A DNA stretch of 64,000 nucleotides. Source: Chloroflexus islandicus (lineage in GTDB: Bacteria > Chloroflexota > Chloroflexia > Chloroflexales > Chloroflexaceae). Shown here piece after piece: positions 52,573 to 60,755 of the stretch; the first letter of the stretch is position 1, and every line of letters begins with the position of its first letter. Below the pieces are notes generated by a model. That model saw only the letters and a program-made list of their open reading frames with translations. It was not told the origin of the DNA and ran no database searches. The position numbers and the translations under genes were made by a program. The DNA lies in assembly GCF_001650695.1 (NCBI RefSeq), contig NZ_LWQS01000036.1, forward strand, positions 34,352 to 98,351, read 5' to 3'.

Positions 52573-53772
52573 TTACCGCGACGCCATCTGCGGCGCCATG
52601 AAGGGCACGCTCAACCACTCGCCCTCCATCTCGGCCTGACCGGCTTCGAGGCCAGCCAGACTGGTCGGCAGCGTCAACACCCGCCGGAAATCACCAATCT
52701 GCACCACCAGCTCATCACCGTTCTGATACAGATCGAGCTGGGAGACGTCGGCGAAGGGCAACCGGATCTTCACCCGATAGTACTTATCGCCGACCTTGGC
52801 AATATCGAGCGGCGCGCGATCGTAGAGCACAGCGGTCGGATCCATGTCGCCATAGATGTCGTCACCCATCTGGCGCAGCTTCTCAAGCCCCACCACCTCT
52901 TCGGGGTAGTACGGCACCCGCCGGATGGGCAACGGCACGAAGGAGTGCTCGACATCTTGCAGGTAGCGCTGTTGCACATCGCGCCAGTGGTTCAAATACC
53001 CGCTGTCTTGATCAAGCGGCAGAATCTTGTTGACCACCACCATATCGACGGTCATGCCATACATCGACAGGTAGGTCAACGCCCGCTGGCTCTCCTTGAT
53101 CACCATCTTTTCGGGGTTCATCACCAACCGGATCGAGGTCTCAAGCGGGTTGGCCAGCGTCGCCGTCACGCCCTCCAACTGGCGGAACATATCATCAACC
53201 GCCTCGTACACCTCAGGCGGCGCAACCATCTTATTGAGGGTCGGATTAATCTTGCTCATCGGGCGGAGGATCGGCTTGATCACAAACCGCTCGGCGCCGC
53301 GCAGCATATTAATCGCCCACTTGAACGTTTCGGGAGCCGAGAGCAGCCGCAGCGTCTCTCCGGTCGGCGCGCAGTCGATCACCAGCAGATCGTAATCGCC
53401 GCGCTCCTTGTGCTTCTTGATCCGGATGAGCGGGAACGCCTCCTCCATACCCGGCAAGACGCTCATCTCATCGGCCAAAATGCCCTGCACGCCCTGCTCG
53501 GCCATGAGCTGAGCGAAGTGTTCGCGCACGATGCCCCAATTGCTCTCGATGTCGTGGTAGATGCTGACCTCGAGCGCGTCAAGGTTCTTGGTGATCCGAA
53601 CGGGTTCGGGGCCGAGCGGCCCCTCGAGATCGAGCGAGTCGGCCAGTGAGTGGGCCGGATCGGTGCTCATCACCAACGTCTTTAAGCCACGATCCGCAGC
53701 CCGGAGGGCCGTTGCTGCCGCGACGCTTGTTTTGCCAACGCCGCCTTTTCCGGTGAAGATCAGAGTGCGCAT
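52573..53772 (-). CDS. ArsA/Get3-family ATPase 1, first gene of chlorosome locus
   Basis: A 399-residue ATPase. Walker A IFTGKGGVGKTSVAAATAL lies at 5-23, DPAHSLADSL begins at residue 38, and switch II is VIDCAPTGETLRLLSAP. A helical, Met-rich middle (SKINPTLNKMVAPPEVYEAV) may form the hydrophobic client groove, as in Get3. An HSP20-like C-terminal domain is present (YRVKIRLPFADVSQLDLYQ). It is directly upstream of csmA under a strong promoter. I infer delivery of hydrophobic Csm proteins to the nascent chlorosome; arsenite transport is unlikely without arsB. Confidence 0.9.
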   Translation of the reverse strand: MRTLIFTGKGGVGKTSVAAATALRAADRGLKTLVMSTDPAHSLADSLDLEGPLGPEPVRITKNLDALEVSIYHDIESNWGIVREHFAQLMAEQGVQGILADEMSVLPGMEEAFPLIRIKKHKERGDYDLLVIDCAPTGETLRLLSAPETFKWAINMLRGAERFVIKPILRPMSKINPTLNKMVAPPEVYEAVDDMFRQLEGVTATLANPLETSIRLVMNPEKMVIKESQRALTYLSMYGMTVDMVVVNKILPLDQDSGYLNHWRDVQQRYLQDVEHSFVPLPIRRVPYYPEEVVGLEKLRQMGDDIYGDMDPTAVLYDRAPLDIAKVGDKYYRVKIRLPFADVSQLDLYQNGDELVVQIGDFRRVLTLPTSLAGLEAGQAEMEGEWLSVPFMAPQMASR

Positions 53773-53915
53773 CAGGGCCTTTCCAGGAGCTTACTGCTCG
53801 GCTGTCATCAACCGCCGCCGTGGCGGCGTCCAGAGGTTACGATCGAATACCACACGGAGTTTTTGCTTAAAAGCCAAAACCTGCTACTGTTCCGCTGATT
53901 TTGGCCTGTACCGCA

Positions 53916-53944
53916 ATAGTAGCACGAATATCGGCAGGTGTCAA
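53916..53944 (-). promoter_or_regulatory. Promoter of the chlorosome locus
   Basis: On the minus strand TTGACA (53944-53939), a 17-base spacer and TACTAT (53921-53916) with an upstream TG (extended -10) are visible. The transcript would start near 53909, giving a leader of about 137 bases before the first ArsA gene. That leader contains a ccgccgccgtggcggcg hairpin at about 53811-53827, which could be regulatory. Confidence 0.75.
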
Positions 53945-54212
53945 CAAATGTTGCTCATATGTATCAGAAAGAGATCACAACCTTACCGCATTCTGATGAT
54001 GTACAGCGCCTTAGCGCGCTCGGTCTGGCGCGGCGCGGCATGGCCGCATCTTGCAATATAACGGCTCAGTCGCGGCGTTTTTCCGCACTGGCGAGCAATA
54101 TCCCTCGTAGTATGATTTGCAACGAGGCTATCGCCATGAGGCCCCGAATGGCGTCGCGTTGCGGCTGCCAGCCCATGTCATATCTGCTATTACTCTGTAC
54201 CGCGCGCCGTTA
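53945..54212. other. Intergenic stretch without recognised features
   Basis: Between the chlorosome promoter and the aldose-epimerase-like gene. I see no gene, tRNA-like fold or repeat family member here. Short open frames on the plus strand have no protein character. Confidence 0.4.
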
Positions 54213-55088
54213 TTATACCAGCTCCGCTACCATTTTGGCGAGGGTTTTGAAAAGATCTCCGCGATCTATGTGGCTTGACCATGGCGCAACGAGCCATACT
54301 TCGTCGTGCGTGACAGCGGCGCCGGGATCTAATCGCAGCAATGGCGCAAGCGTTTCTAATTCGGTACAGCCTTGGTCGTAGTAGATTTCGAGGTTGCTGT
54401 TGCGGTCAGGGTAGGGTTGATCAGGATGATACGTAACCTGCTTGAGAAACACTACCCCGTGATGGAGATAGGCTAACCAGCCGGCAGGGCTATGCGCGCC
54501 GATTTTGGCCGGCGGGCCGCTGAGCGAGGTGTCGATGAGGATGTAATCGGCGGTGAGGTGGAGCCGCGGATCGGGTAACGGGGTATAGGGCCACAAGGCA
54601 ATCTGGCGATGAGGCGCGAGCGGATTCGCCGGCGGTTGGCCATCGTGCAGCGGCAAGATCGCCACCCCGCCCGGCGCCAGTTGGGTGATCGCCCACGGCG
54701 CCAATTCCACCGGCCATAGGCCATGATTGGTCAGGGTATGGCGCAGATGCACACGCGGTTGGGTTGGATCAAGCGTGATGGCAATGGTTTTGGCAATCCC
54801 GCCCGGATCAACGGCGCTGCGCAAGATGACGCCATTATCGATGAGCTCGGCCTCTGGCCCAGCCAGATCGGGCCAATAGCTGCGCGGAAAGGCTTCGGGG
54901 GCATGCCAGAGCCGGTGGCCGCCGAGCAAGGCAAACTCGCCCCACGGCGTTGCCCAACGCGCCGCCGGCGTTTCGGCCAACAGGTTAGGGCCGTCGTCAA
55001 GCTGCAAACCGAGAATGCGCGGCCCGCCGGCGGCCAGAACCGTGAGACGAAGCCGATCAGTAGCAATGGAAAGAGTAGGATAGGTCAT
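54213..55088 (-). CDS. Aldose-epimerase-like beta-sandwich protein
   Basis: A 291-residue soluble protein. SIATDRLRLTVLAAGGPRILGLQLDDGPNLLAET is the start of a galactose-mutarotase-like supersandwich. The middle GHRLWHAPEAFPRSYWPD and RHTLTNHGLWPVELAPWAITQL resemble DUF4380-type proteins, where sugar-binding residues are variable. The substrate is unknown. ATG at 55088 is preferred over the longer frame, which runs into a repeat at 55106-55138. Transcription is away from the haemoglobin gene. Confidence 0.7.
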   Translation of the reverse strand: MTYPTLSIATDRLRLTVLAAGGPRILGLQLDDGPNLLAETPAARWATPWGEFALLGGHRLWHAPEAFPRSYWPDLAGPEAELIDNGVILRSAVDPGGIAKTIAITLDPTQPRVHLRHTLTNHGLWPVELAPWAITQLAPGGVAILPLHDGQPPANPLAPHRQIALWPYTPLPDPRLHLTADYILIDTSLSGPPAKIGAHSPAGWLAYLHHGVVFLKQVTYHPDQPYPDRNSNLEIYYDQGCTELETLAPLLRLDPGAAVTHDEVWLVAPWSSHIDRGDLFKTLAKMVAELV

Positions 55089-55105
55089 AGCGGTTGGTGT
55101 CTGAG

Positions 55106-55138
55106 ATGGAGTGCAGCAGTTTGACTGCCGCACTCCAT
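55106..55138. repeat. gcggcagt-type palindromic repeat
   Basis: atggagtgcagcagt and actgccgcactccat form a 15-bp stem with one mismatch around a 3-base loop. Further members lie at about 5260, 5444, 56731 and 63979. Confidence 0.65.
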
Positions 55139-55288
55139 AGGGAAGAGCTTGCGGACAAGGTTCGCCACAGCAATCATTGGTATCGTTGCCCTGATCGGGC
55201 AGGATACGGACGAACCACCGGACTTATGGTAGCATAAAAACAGCGCCGGCGACGGCGCAACAGCGATCGTTCTAGTGCAGGCATTCCC

Positions 55289-55678
55289 ATGAGCGAACCA
55301 ACCATTTATGAGCAGATCGGCGGCGAACCCACCTTCCGCCGGATTGTGGATAGCTTCTATGCGCGGGTGGAGGCTGATCCGCGCCTCCGTCACATGTTCC
55401 CGGCGGATCTTGAGCCGGGCAAAGAGCACCAACGGCTCTTTCTGATGCAATATTTCGGCGGCCCGCGCACGTATAGCGAACGGCGCGGCCATCCCCGGCT
55501 GCGCATGCGGCACGCGCCGTTCCCGATCGGGCCAGCCGAACGCGATGCGTGGCTCGAACACATGCTGGCCGCGCTCGATGAAGCCGGTGTGCCGGAACCG
55601 GCCCGCAGCGTGATGGCCGACTATTTTCGCAATGCCGCGCAGGCGATGATGAACCAGTGGGATCCGTCGTCGCCGTAA
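55289..55678 (+). CDS. Truncated haemoglobin, group II
   Basis: A 129-residue 2-on-2 globin. TIYEQIGGEPTFRRIVDSFY is the typical start, followed by LRHMFPADLEPGKEHQRLFLMQYFGGP. The proximal (F8) His lies in RLRMRHAPFPIG, and the H helix is WLEHMLAALDEAG. Group II members bind O2 or NO and are thought to detoxify them or to deliver oxygen. In a phototroph with both oxic and anoxic life, protection is plausible. Its stop lies 21 bases from the convergent hydrolase. Confidence 0.94.
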   Translation: MSEPTIYEQIGGEPTFRRIVDSFYARVEADPRLRHMFPADLEPGKEHQRLFLMQYFGGPRTYSERRGHPRLRMRHAPFPIGPAERDAWLEHMLAALDEAGVPEPARSVMADYFRNAAQAMMNQWDPSSP

Positions 55679-55698
55679 CGACGACGACGGCATCAACC

Positions 55699-56583
55699 TT
55701 AGGCGGGCAAGTGCCGCAACCACGGCAAGAGAATGTCGAGGAAGGCTTGCGGGGTTTCGTCGAAGGGGCAATGGCCGCTATCAGGAATGATCTTGATCTC
55801 GGCGTGCGGGATCATCCGGTTCTTGATAATCTCGGCATGGGCCGGCGGGATCGATTGATCTTCCGCCCCCCAAATGAGTAACGTGGGCATCTGAATCTCG
55901 CCCGGCGTGAGATCGAGCACGAGATTGGCAAATTCGCGGCTGACCTTGAGGTACGAACCGGCGCCGTACCGGCGCAGCGGGCCACTGAACGTCTCCACCA
56001 GCTCTGGCGTGACGCACTCTTTGCGGTGGTAGGCCGAGAGCAAGCCTTGCCGCACGCCCCAGCGATTGCCGAAAACACCGGCTAGCGCTTCACCAACCAA
56101 TGGCGCGCCAATCGCGTTGAGCATGAGGCGGTCAATGGGGCTGAGCGGACGGGCCTGCAATTGCGCGCCTGAACTGTTGACCAGTACCAGCGCTTTGACT
56201 AAATCAGGATAGGCGCGGGCCAGTTGGGCGCTGACCACGCCCCCCATCGAGTGGCCGACCACCACGGCAGGCTGGCCGATGGTATCGCGGATGAAGGCCG
56301 CCGCCTGCGCGGCCCACCGCTCGCGGCTCGGACGGCCCGCGGGCCGGGCCGAATAGCCAAAATTGTAGAGATCGATCGCGTAGAGGGTGTGCTCACTGGC
56401 AATTGGGCGCATCACCGGACGCCAGTGTTCGATCAATGCGCCGTAGCCGTGGATCAAGAGCACCGGCAAGCCTTGTTGGGGTGATGAGATCCAAGCCCGC
56501 ATCAACCCGTCAGGGCCGCTGCGGTATTCTTCACGGATTTCAAACCGGCGCGTAGCCTGTGGATCGGTCAGTGTGGTTGCCAT
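55699..56583 (-). CDS. Alpha/beta hydrolase
   Basis: A 294-residue hydrolase: LPVLLIHGYGALIEHWRPVM, nucleophile elbow VVVGHSMGGVVSAQLARAYP, Asp in IWGAEDQSIPPAH, and His in PDSGHCPFDETP. The cap region is normal. It is similar to the class that includes esterases, epoxide hydrolases and BchO-type proteins. No specific substrate can be named. The ATG at 56583 follows a distant ggag. It is convergent with the haemoglobin gene. Confidence 0.85.
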   Translation of the reverse strand: MATTLTDPQATRRFEIREEYRSGPDGLMRAWISSPQQGLPVLLIHGYGALIEHWRPVMRPIASEHTLYAIDLYNFGYSARPAGRPSRERWAAQAAAFIRDTIGQPAVVVGHSMGGVVSAQLARAYPDLVKALVLVNSSGAQLQARPLSPIDRLMLNAIGAPLVGEALAGVFGNRWGVRQGLLSAYHRKECVTPELVETFSGPLRRYGAGSYLKVSREFANLVLDLTPGEIQMPTLLIWGAEDQSIPPAHAEIIKNRMIPHAEIKIIPDSGHCPFDETPQAFLDILLPWLRHLPA

Positions 56584-56886
56584 CTATCACATACTCCATC
56601 TGTTAGATTGGTAAACGACAAACGTGGTTTGCCTAGAATCAGCATACCACGTTTGCAATGATTTTGCACAGGTTTTGTATAAGCGTTTCCACCGGGTGGA
56701 TGGAATAGATCGGCGTACCCCGCAGTGACCAGCGGCAGCGAAGCTGCCGCACTCCATAAAGGTAGATCTGAGGAACGGTTGCGCTACCGCTCTCTACAGC
56801 AGCGCGGCATCTGAGCCGTACCGACTCATACTCATCACACGTTTGTGAAGCGCTGCTGCACTCCATCCAAGCGTAGACAGCACTTA
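56584..56886. repeat. Gap with one palindromic repeat
   Basis: I see no gene. The gap contains gcggcagcgaagctgccgcactccat at about 56732-56757, and a related half-site gctgctgcactccat at about 56852-56867. The first bases hold the promoter area of the hydrolase gene. Confidence 0.5.
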
Positions 56887-57963
56887 TTACGGCTCACGCA
56901 ACCGTAAGGTGATGTTCCCCGATGTTGAAGTCGCGTTCAACGCTGCCCCGCCCTCGCCGATGGTCGCCGTTAACGAACGCCGGTTGAACGCTTGCACGGC
57001 TAATTGATCGGGCACATCGATCCGCCCGCTCACCGTTGCAAACGAGAGATTGGCATTGACCGGCGCAAGGAGGGTGATCGCCATATCGCCGGAAATGGTT
57101 GACAACCGTTGCTGCCCATTTGCCAGCCGGCCAGTAAACGACACCTTGCCGTTGGTCGTCTCAACCGCCAACCGTACCGCCTCAGCGGTATCGATCTCGA
57201 CATCGCCGGAGACGGTCGTGATCTGGATGGCGCCAAGCTCGCCGCGCAGCTTCACATCACCACCGGTCGTCTGCGCGATTACCTCATCCAGTTGGCCAAC
57301 CGCAGTGAGATCGCCGCTCACCGTCGTCACCCGCAACGAGCCGCGATAATCGCGCAGATCAATGTCGCCGCTGGTCGTATTCATGGTCAGTTGGCCACGC
57401 GCACCGTCGGCGACCACATCGCCGCTAATTGTGCTGACAGTTCCGCTGGCTGCGGTCTGGCGCAGCGTCACGTCACCCGACACCAGCGAAATGTTGAACG
57501 TTACATCAGGCGGCAAGGCCAGTTCAAGGCGCGCATACGGGTTGCGGCCAAAGCTCCACGGCGCCCATGGCTGGTGATTGACATTGACGTAGAGCGTATC
57601 ACCGCGTTGCTCGATATGCACATCGATTTGGGCAGCGGCATCGGCAGCCGCGTTCGCCGCCCAGCCAAAACCTAGCCGCGAACCGCTGACGATCACTTCT
57701 TCGCCGGTCGTACCATTCACGATGACTTGATCGTTCACGCCGCTCACTTCAACCCGCGCCACGGTGAAGCGTTGCGCCGGGATGGTTTGCGCGCTATCAG
57801 AACGGGCAAGGTTCAGATCAATCCCAGCAATCGTACCCCGGCTCAACAGTTCAAACAACAACCAGCCCAGCCCGCCGAGGATCAGGGCAATCCCCAGCAA
57901 TCGCCGGCCCATTTGGCGCTCGACCGGACGTTCCGGCCCGATCGGCGGATCAGTTGTACGCAT
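56887..57963 (-). CDS. DUF4097-type membrane-anchored beta-helix protein
   Basis: A 358-residue protein. A cytoplasmic basic start precedes a single membrane helix (about 21-42, LLGIALILGGLGWLLFEL). A large beta-rich domain then repeats VSGDVxxxxxxGxxxxxTxSGDI many times (for example GTVSTISGDVVADGARGQLT and SLRVTTVSGDLTAVGQLDE). This is the DUF4097 pattern, also found in bacterial adhesin-like and anti-sigma-linked proteins. Function is unknown. The ATG follows gaggggga. It is 27 bases downstream of the phosphatase gene. Confidence 0.82.
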   Translation of the reverse strand: MRTTDPPIGPERPVERQMGRRLLGIALILGGLGWLLFELLSRGTIAGIDLNLARSDSAQTIPAQRFTVARVEVSGVNDQVIVNGTTGEEVIVSGSRLGFGWAANAAADAAAQIDVHIEQRGDTLYVNVNHQPWAPWSFGRNPYARLELALPPDVTFNISLVSGDVTLRQTAASGTVSTISGDVVADGARGQLTMNTTSGDIDLRDYRGSLRVTTVSGDLTAVGQLDEVIAQTTGGDVKLRGELGAIQITTVSGDVEIDTAEAVRLAVETTNGKVSFTGRLANGQQRLSTISGDMAITLLAPVNANLSFATVSGRIDVPDQLAVQAFNRRSLTATIGEGGAALNATSTSGNITLRLREP

Positions 57964-57990
57964 CGTTCATTCCCCCTCGCGTTGTGTCCT

Positions 57991-58512
57991 TCACTGCATC
58001 CGACGCTCTGCCGGCAGTGAGTGTTGCAACGTTGCCCAGTTCCGCACATACGCGACTTGCGCCGGCGTCTCTGGACTATGGGGATGAACGGCGGCTTTGG
58101 CGACGGTTTGCCACAGGCGCGCCAGTGTTGCCAACGCTGAATCGCCGGTCTGGCCGTGGCGTACCAACCAGCACCCCACTGCCGTGCCAGTGCGGCCAAT
58201 CCCGCCGCGACAGTGGAGATAGACGGTCTGGCCGCCATCCCGCGCTTGGTCAATCGCGTCGAGGATCGCGTTCATCACGGCTGGCGACGCCGGCAGGCCA
58301 AAATCGGGGATAGGAAAGCGGAGATGGTGGACAGAAGACGGCAGTGCTGCCGTGTAGTCCCATGCCTCTCCCAGCGCGGTCAGATCGATAAAACACGAGA
58401 CGCCAACCGCGATGTACTGTTCAAGGCGAGCAGCCTCAGCCGCGGTGGAAGCAGGATACTCGCCGGCGAGGAAGCGCGGCGCGACGAGATATGCGTTCTG
58501 GTGAGGCAGCAT
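57991..58512 (-). CDS. Dual-specificity/tyrosine phosphatase-like protein
   Basis: A 173-residue cysteine phosphatase. The P-loop VYLHCRGGIGRTGTAVGCWL matches HCxxGxxRTG, with catalytic Cys and Arg, and the general-acid region is RFPIPDFGLPAS (Asp). It could act on phosphoproteins or phosphoinositides. The ATG follows aaggag with 8 bases' spacing. It is probably cotranscribed with the DUF4097 gene. It is cytoplasmic, with no signal peptide. Confidence 0.9.
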   Translation of the reverse strand: MLPHQNAYLVAPRFLAGEYPASTAAEAARLEQYIAVGVSCFIDLTALGEAWDYTAALPSSVHHLRFPIPDFGLPASPAVMNAILDAIDQARDGGQTVYLHCRGGIGRTGTAVGCWLVRHGQTGDSALATLARLWQTVAKAAVHPHSPETPAQVAYVRNWATLQHSLPAERRMQ

Positions 58513-59008
58513 GGTGGTAGCTCCTTGTCATTGCGAGCGTAGCGAAGCAATCTCCCGCTTTTCGCTTGTCATTGCGAGCCGAGGGTAGGGGCATCACATC
58601 GTGATGCCCTTGCGAGGCGAAGCAATCTCCCGCGAGCACGGGAGCAATCCCCTCAGCGTCCGCTCTCGCTTGAGCAGGAGATTGCTTCGGGCGCTGCGCG
58701 CCCTCGCAATGACAGGTAGGATTGTCATTGCGAGCGTAGCGAAGCAATCTCCCGCGAGCACGGGAGCAATCCTCTCAGCGTTCGCTCGCGCTGAAGCGGG
58801 GGATTGCTTCGGTCGGGCGGCGCCAGCGCTGCTGGACGCCGCCACTCCCTCGCAATGACAAACGGCCCGCGAGCACGGGAGCAATCCCCTCAGCGTTCGC
58901 TCGCGCTTGAGCAGGAGATTGCTTCGGGCGCTGCGCGCCCTCGCAATGACAAGCGGGTCCACAAGAGAACACCGGCAGCGCAAGCCATACATCAGGTACA
59001 ATAGAGAC
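58513..59008. repeat. Repeat-filled gap, about 500 bp
   Basis: At least six units of the attgcgag/gaagcaatc repeat occur in tail-to-tail and head-to-head pairs. Blocks built from gcgagcacgggagcaatccc and ctcagcgt(c/t)cgctc, followed by gcttgagcaggagattgcttcgg, repeat three times. The unit at about 58569-58627 carries a gtaggggcatcacatcgtgatgccct hairpin inside it. I see no gene. A TACAAT at 58997-59002 just before the next ATG may be its -10. Confidence 0.75.
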
Positions 59009-59503
59009 ATGCCTATTTTAATCGACGGCCACAACTTAATCGGCCAAATGCCAGACATCGAATTGAGCGATCCCGACGACGAGGCGAAGTTGGTTGCTAA
59101 ACTTCGCCGCTACGCTGCGCGCAAGCGTGGCCGTAAGATTGTGGTCGTCTTCGACGGCGGCGTGTACGGCCATCCGCAAAACTTGAACGGTTACGGTATT
59201 GAGACGCGCTTCGCCAAACCGCCGCAAACCGCCGATCACGAACTCATCCGGCAGATTCGGGCGATCCGGCGGCGGGAAGAGTGGCTGGTCGTTTCCTCAG
59301 ACCGGGCCGTGGCGGGGGAAGCGCAAGCGCGCGGCATTCCGGTCATCTCGGCGCAAGAGTTTGCCCGCCGCTTGCAGGCGCTTGATCAGCCGCGCGTCAA
59401 TGCCCGCGATAAACGCGCTGATCGCCCGCTGAGCAAGGCTGAAATTGAGGAATGGTTACGGTTTTTTGGTGTTGATGAGGACGAAGACACGCACTACTAT
59501 TGA
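59009..59503 (+). CDS. NYN-domain (YacP-like) putative RNase
   Basis: A 164-residue PIN/NYN-fold protein. MPILIDGHNLIGQMPDIEL has the first catalytic Asp in IDGHN, VVVFDGG has the second acidic residue, and WLVVSSDRAVAGEAQ the third. YacP/Rae1 cleaves mRNA on ribosomes in Bacillus. The reading frame extends upstream through repeats, but the ATG at 59009 gives the family N terminus. The C-terminal helix ends FFGVDEDEDTHYY. It starts the five-gene run to 62449 and is 9 bases from the methyltransferase. Confidence 0.85.
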   Translation: MPILIDGHNLIGQMPDIELSDPDDEAKLVAKLRRYAARKRGRKIVVVFDGGVYGHPQNLNGYGIETRFAKPPQTADHELIRQIRAIRRREEWLVVSSDRAVAGEAQARGIPVISAQEFARRLQALDQPRVNARDKRADRPLSKAEIEEWLRFFGVDEDEDTHYY

Positions 59504-59512
59504 GCGCAGACG

Positions 59513-60379
59513 ATGACACCCGACCCGATCACTGAACAAAACCGCCGTTCGTGGAATGCGGTGGTGCCGGCGCATACCAGCCATCGCGCCGATGAAGCTG
59601 CCTTTCTGCGCCACGGCGGTTCGACGTTGTTCCCGGAAGAGATGGCGTTGCTTGGCGAGATTCGCGGTTGCCGCTTGTTGCACCTGCTCTGCAACACGGG
59701 GACCGATAGCCTCTCACTGGCCGCGCAGGGAGCCATCGTCACCGGCGTTGATCTCAGCGATGCCGCGATTGCCCATGCGCAGGCACTGAGTGCGGCCAGC
59801 GGCATTCCGGCTACGTTTGTGCAGGCTGATGTCTACGCCTATTTGGCCGCCGCGGCAGCGGATGGTCTGCGCTTCGAGCGCATCTATGCCGGTTACGGCG
59901 TGATCTGCTGGTTGCGCGATCTCACCGCCTTCGCCGCCGGCATTGCCCGCGTGCTCGCTCCCGGCGGGAGGTTTGCGCTGATGGAGTTTCATCCCGCCTC
60001 GAACATGTTTAGCGCCGATTGGCGACTGGCTTACGACTACCCGCACGGCGGCGCGCCGCTGGAGTTGCCGGGAGTGGGAGATTATGTCGGCGCAGCGGAA
60101 GGCGGCTTGTCGCCGTCCGGCTTTTTGCCCGGTGTGCGCGATTTTACTAACCCCGAGCCATGCACCCTCTATCGCTGGGGAGTGGGTGAGGTGGTGACAG
60201 CGCTGGCACAGGCCGGTTTGCGGCTCCGTGAGCTACGCGAATATTGTTATGTCAATGGTGAGCGACCGTTCGAGCGGATGGTTCCGGCGACAGACCGCCG
60301 GTGGCACGCGCCGCCCGACGTGCCGGCGATCCCGCTGATGTACGGGCTCGCGGTAGAAAAGGATAGCGACGATGAGTGA
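59513..60379 (+). CDS. SAM-dependent methyltransferase, class I
   Basis: A 288-residue Rossmann methyltransferase. RRSWNAVVPAHTSHR is a common start. Motif I is LLHLLCNTGTDSLSLAAQG, followed by VTGVDLSDAAIAHAQAL. VLAPGGRFALMEFHP is motif III, and a Met/His-rich tail is present. The acceptor is unknown; similar proteins act on small molecules. The gene's last 8 bases overlap folB, so translation is probably coupled. ATG at 59513 lies 10 bases after the previous stop. Confidence 0.85.
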   Translation: MTPDPITEQNRRSWNAVVPAHTSHRADEAAFLRHGGSTLFPEEMALLGEIRGCRLLHLLCNTGTDSLSLAAQGAIVTGVDLSDAAIAHAQALSAASGIPATFVQADVYAYLAAAAADGLRFERIYAGYGVICWLRDLTAFAAGIARVLAPGGRFALMEFHPASNMFSADWRLAYDYPHGGAPLELPGVGDYVGAAEGGLSPSGFLPGVRDFTNPEPCTLYRWGVGEVVTALAQAGLRLRELREYCYVNGERPFERMVPATDRRWHAPPDVPAIPLMYGLAVEKDSDDE

Positions 60380-60755
60380 TTGGGGGATCGGCCACGACCG
60401 GATTATCCTCAGCGGGATGCAGTTTATTGGCTACCACGGCACCCGCCCGGAAGAGAACCAGCTCGGCCAGCGGTTTGTGGTGGATGTGGCGGTTGAGCTT
60501 GACCTGCGCGCTGCCGGGGCCAGCGACGACTTGAACCAGACGGTAGACTACAGCCAGATTCACGATCGGGCGCGCGAGATTGTCTGCGGGCCAGCGTTGC
60601 AATTGACCGAAGCGGTCGCCGAGCGGATTGCGACGGCAGTGCTCACCGACCATCCGCAGATTCGCGCGGTGGCGGTGCGGGTGGCCAAGCCGGGGGTGCG
60701 GCTCGGCGACACCATCCTCGCCGGCTCGGTCGTTGAGATTGTGCGCCGGCGATGA
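60372..60755 (+). CDS. folB: Dihydroneopterin aldolase FolB
   Basis: A 127-residue tunnelling-fold enzyme that cleaves dihydroneopterin to 6-hydroxymethyl-dihydropterin in folate synthesis. IILSGMQFIGYHGTRPEENQLGQRFVVDVAV carries the catalytic Tyr and the conserved Glu, followed by TVDYSQIHDRA and LTEAVAERIA. It normally forms an octamer. It overlaps the methyltransferase by 8 bases and the reductase by 4 bases. The close partnership with a RibD-like reductase suggests pterin metabolism. Confidence 0.94.
   Translation: MSDWGIGHDRIILSGMQFIGYHGTRPEENQLGQRFVVDVAVELDLRAAGASDDLNQTVDYSQIHDRAREIVCGPALQLTEAVAERIATAVLTDHPQIRAVAVRVAKPGVRLGDTILAGSVVEIVRRR

Noticed and set aside
53945..54212. tRNA or small RNA gene
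   Set aside because: No T-loop (ggttcgaatcc-like) or cloverleaf could be drawn, and no terminator follows.
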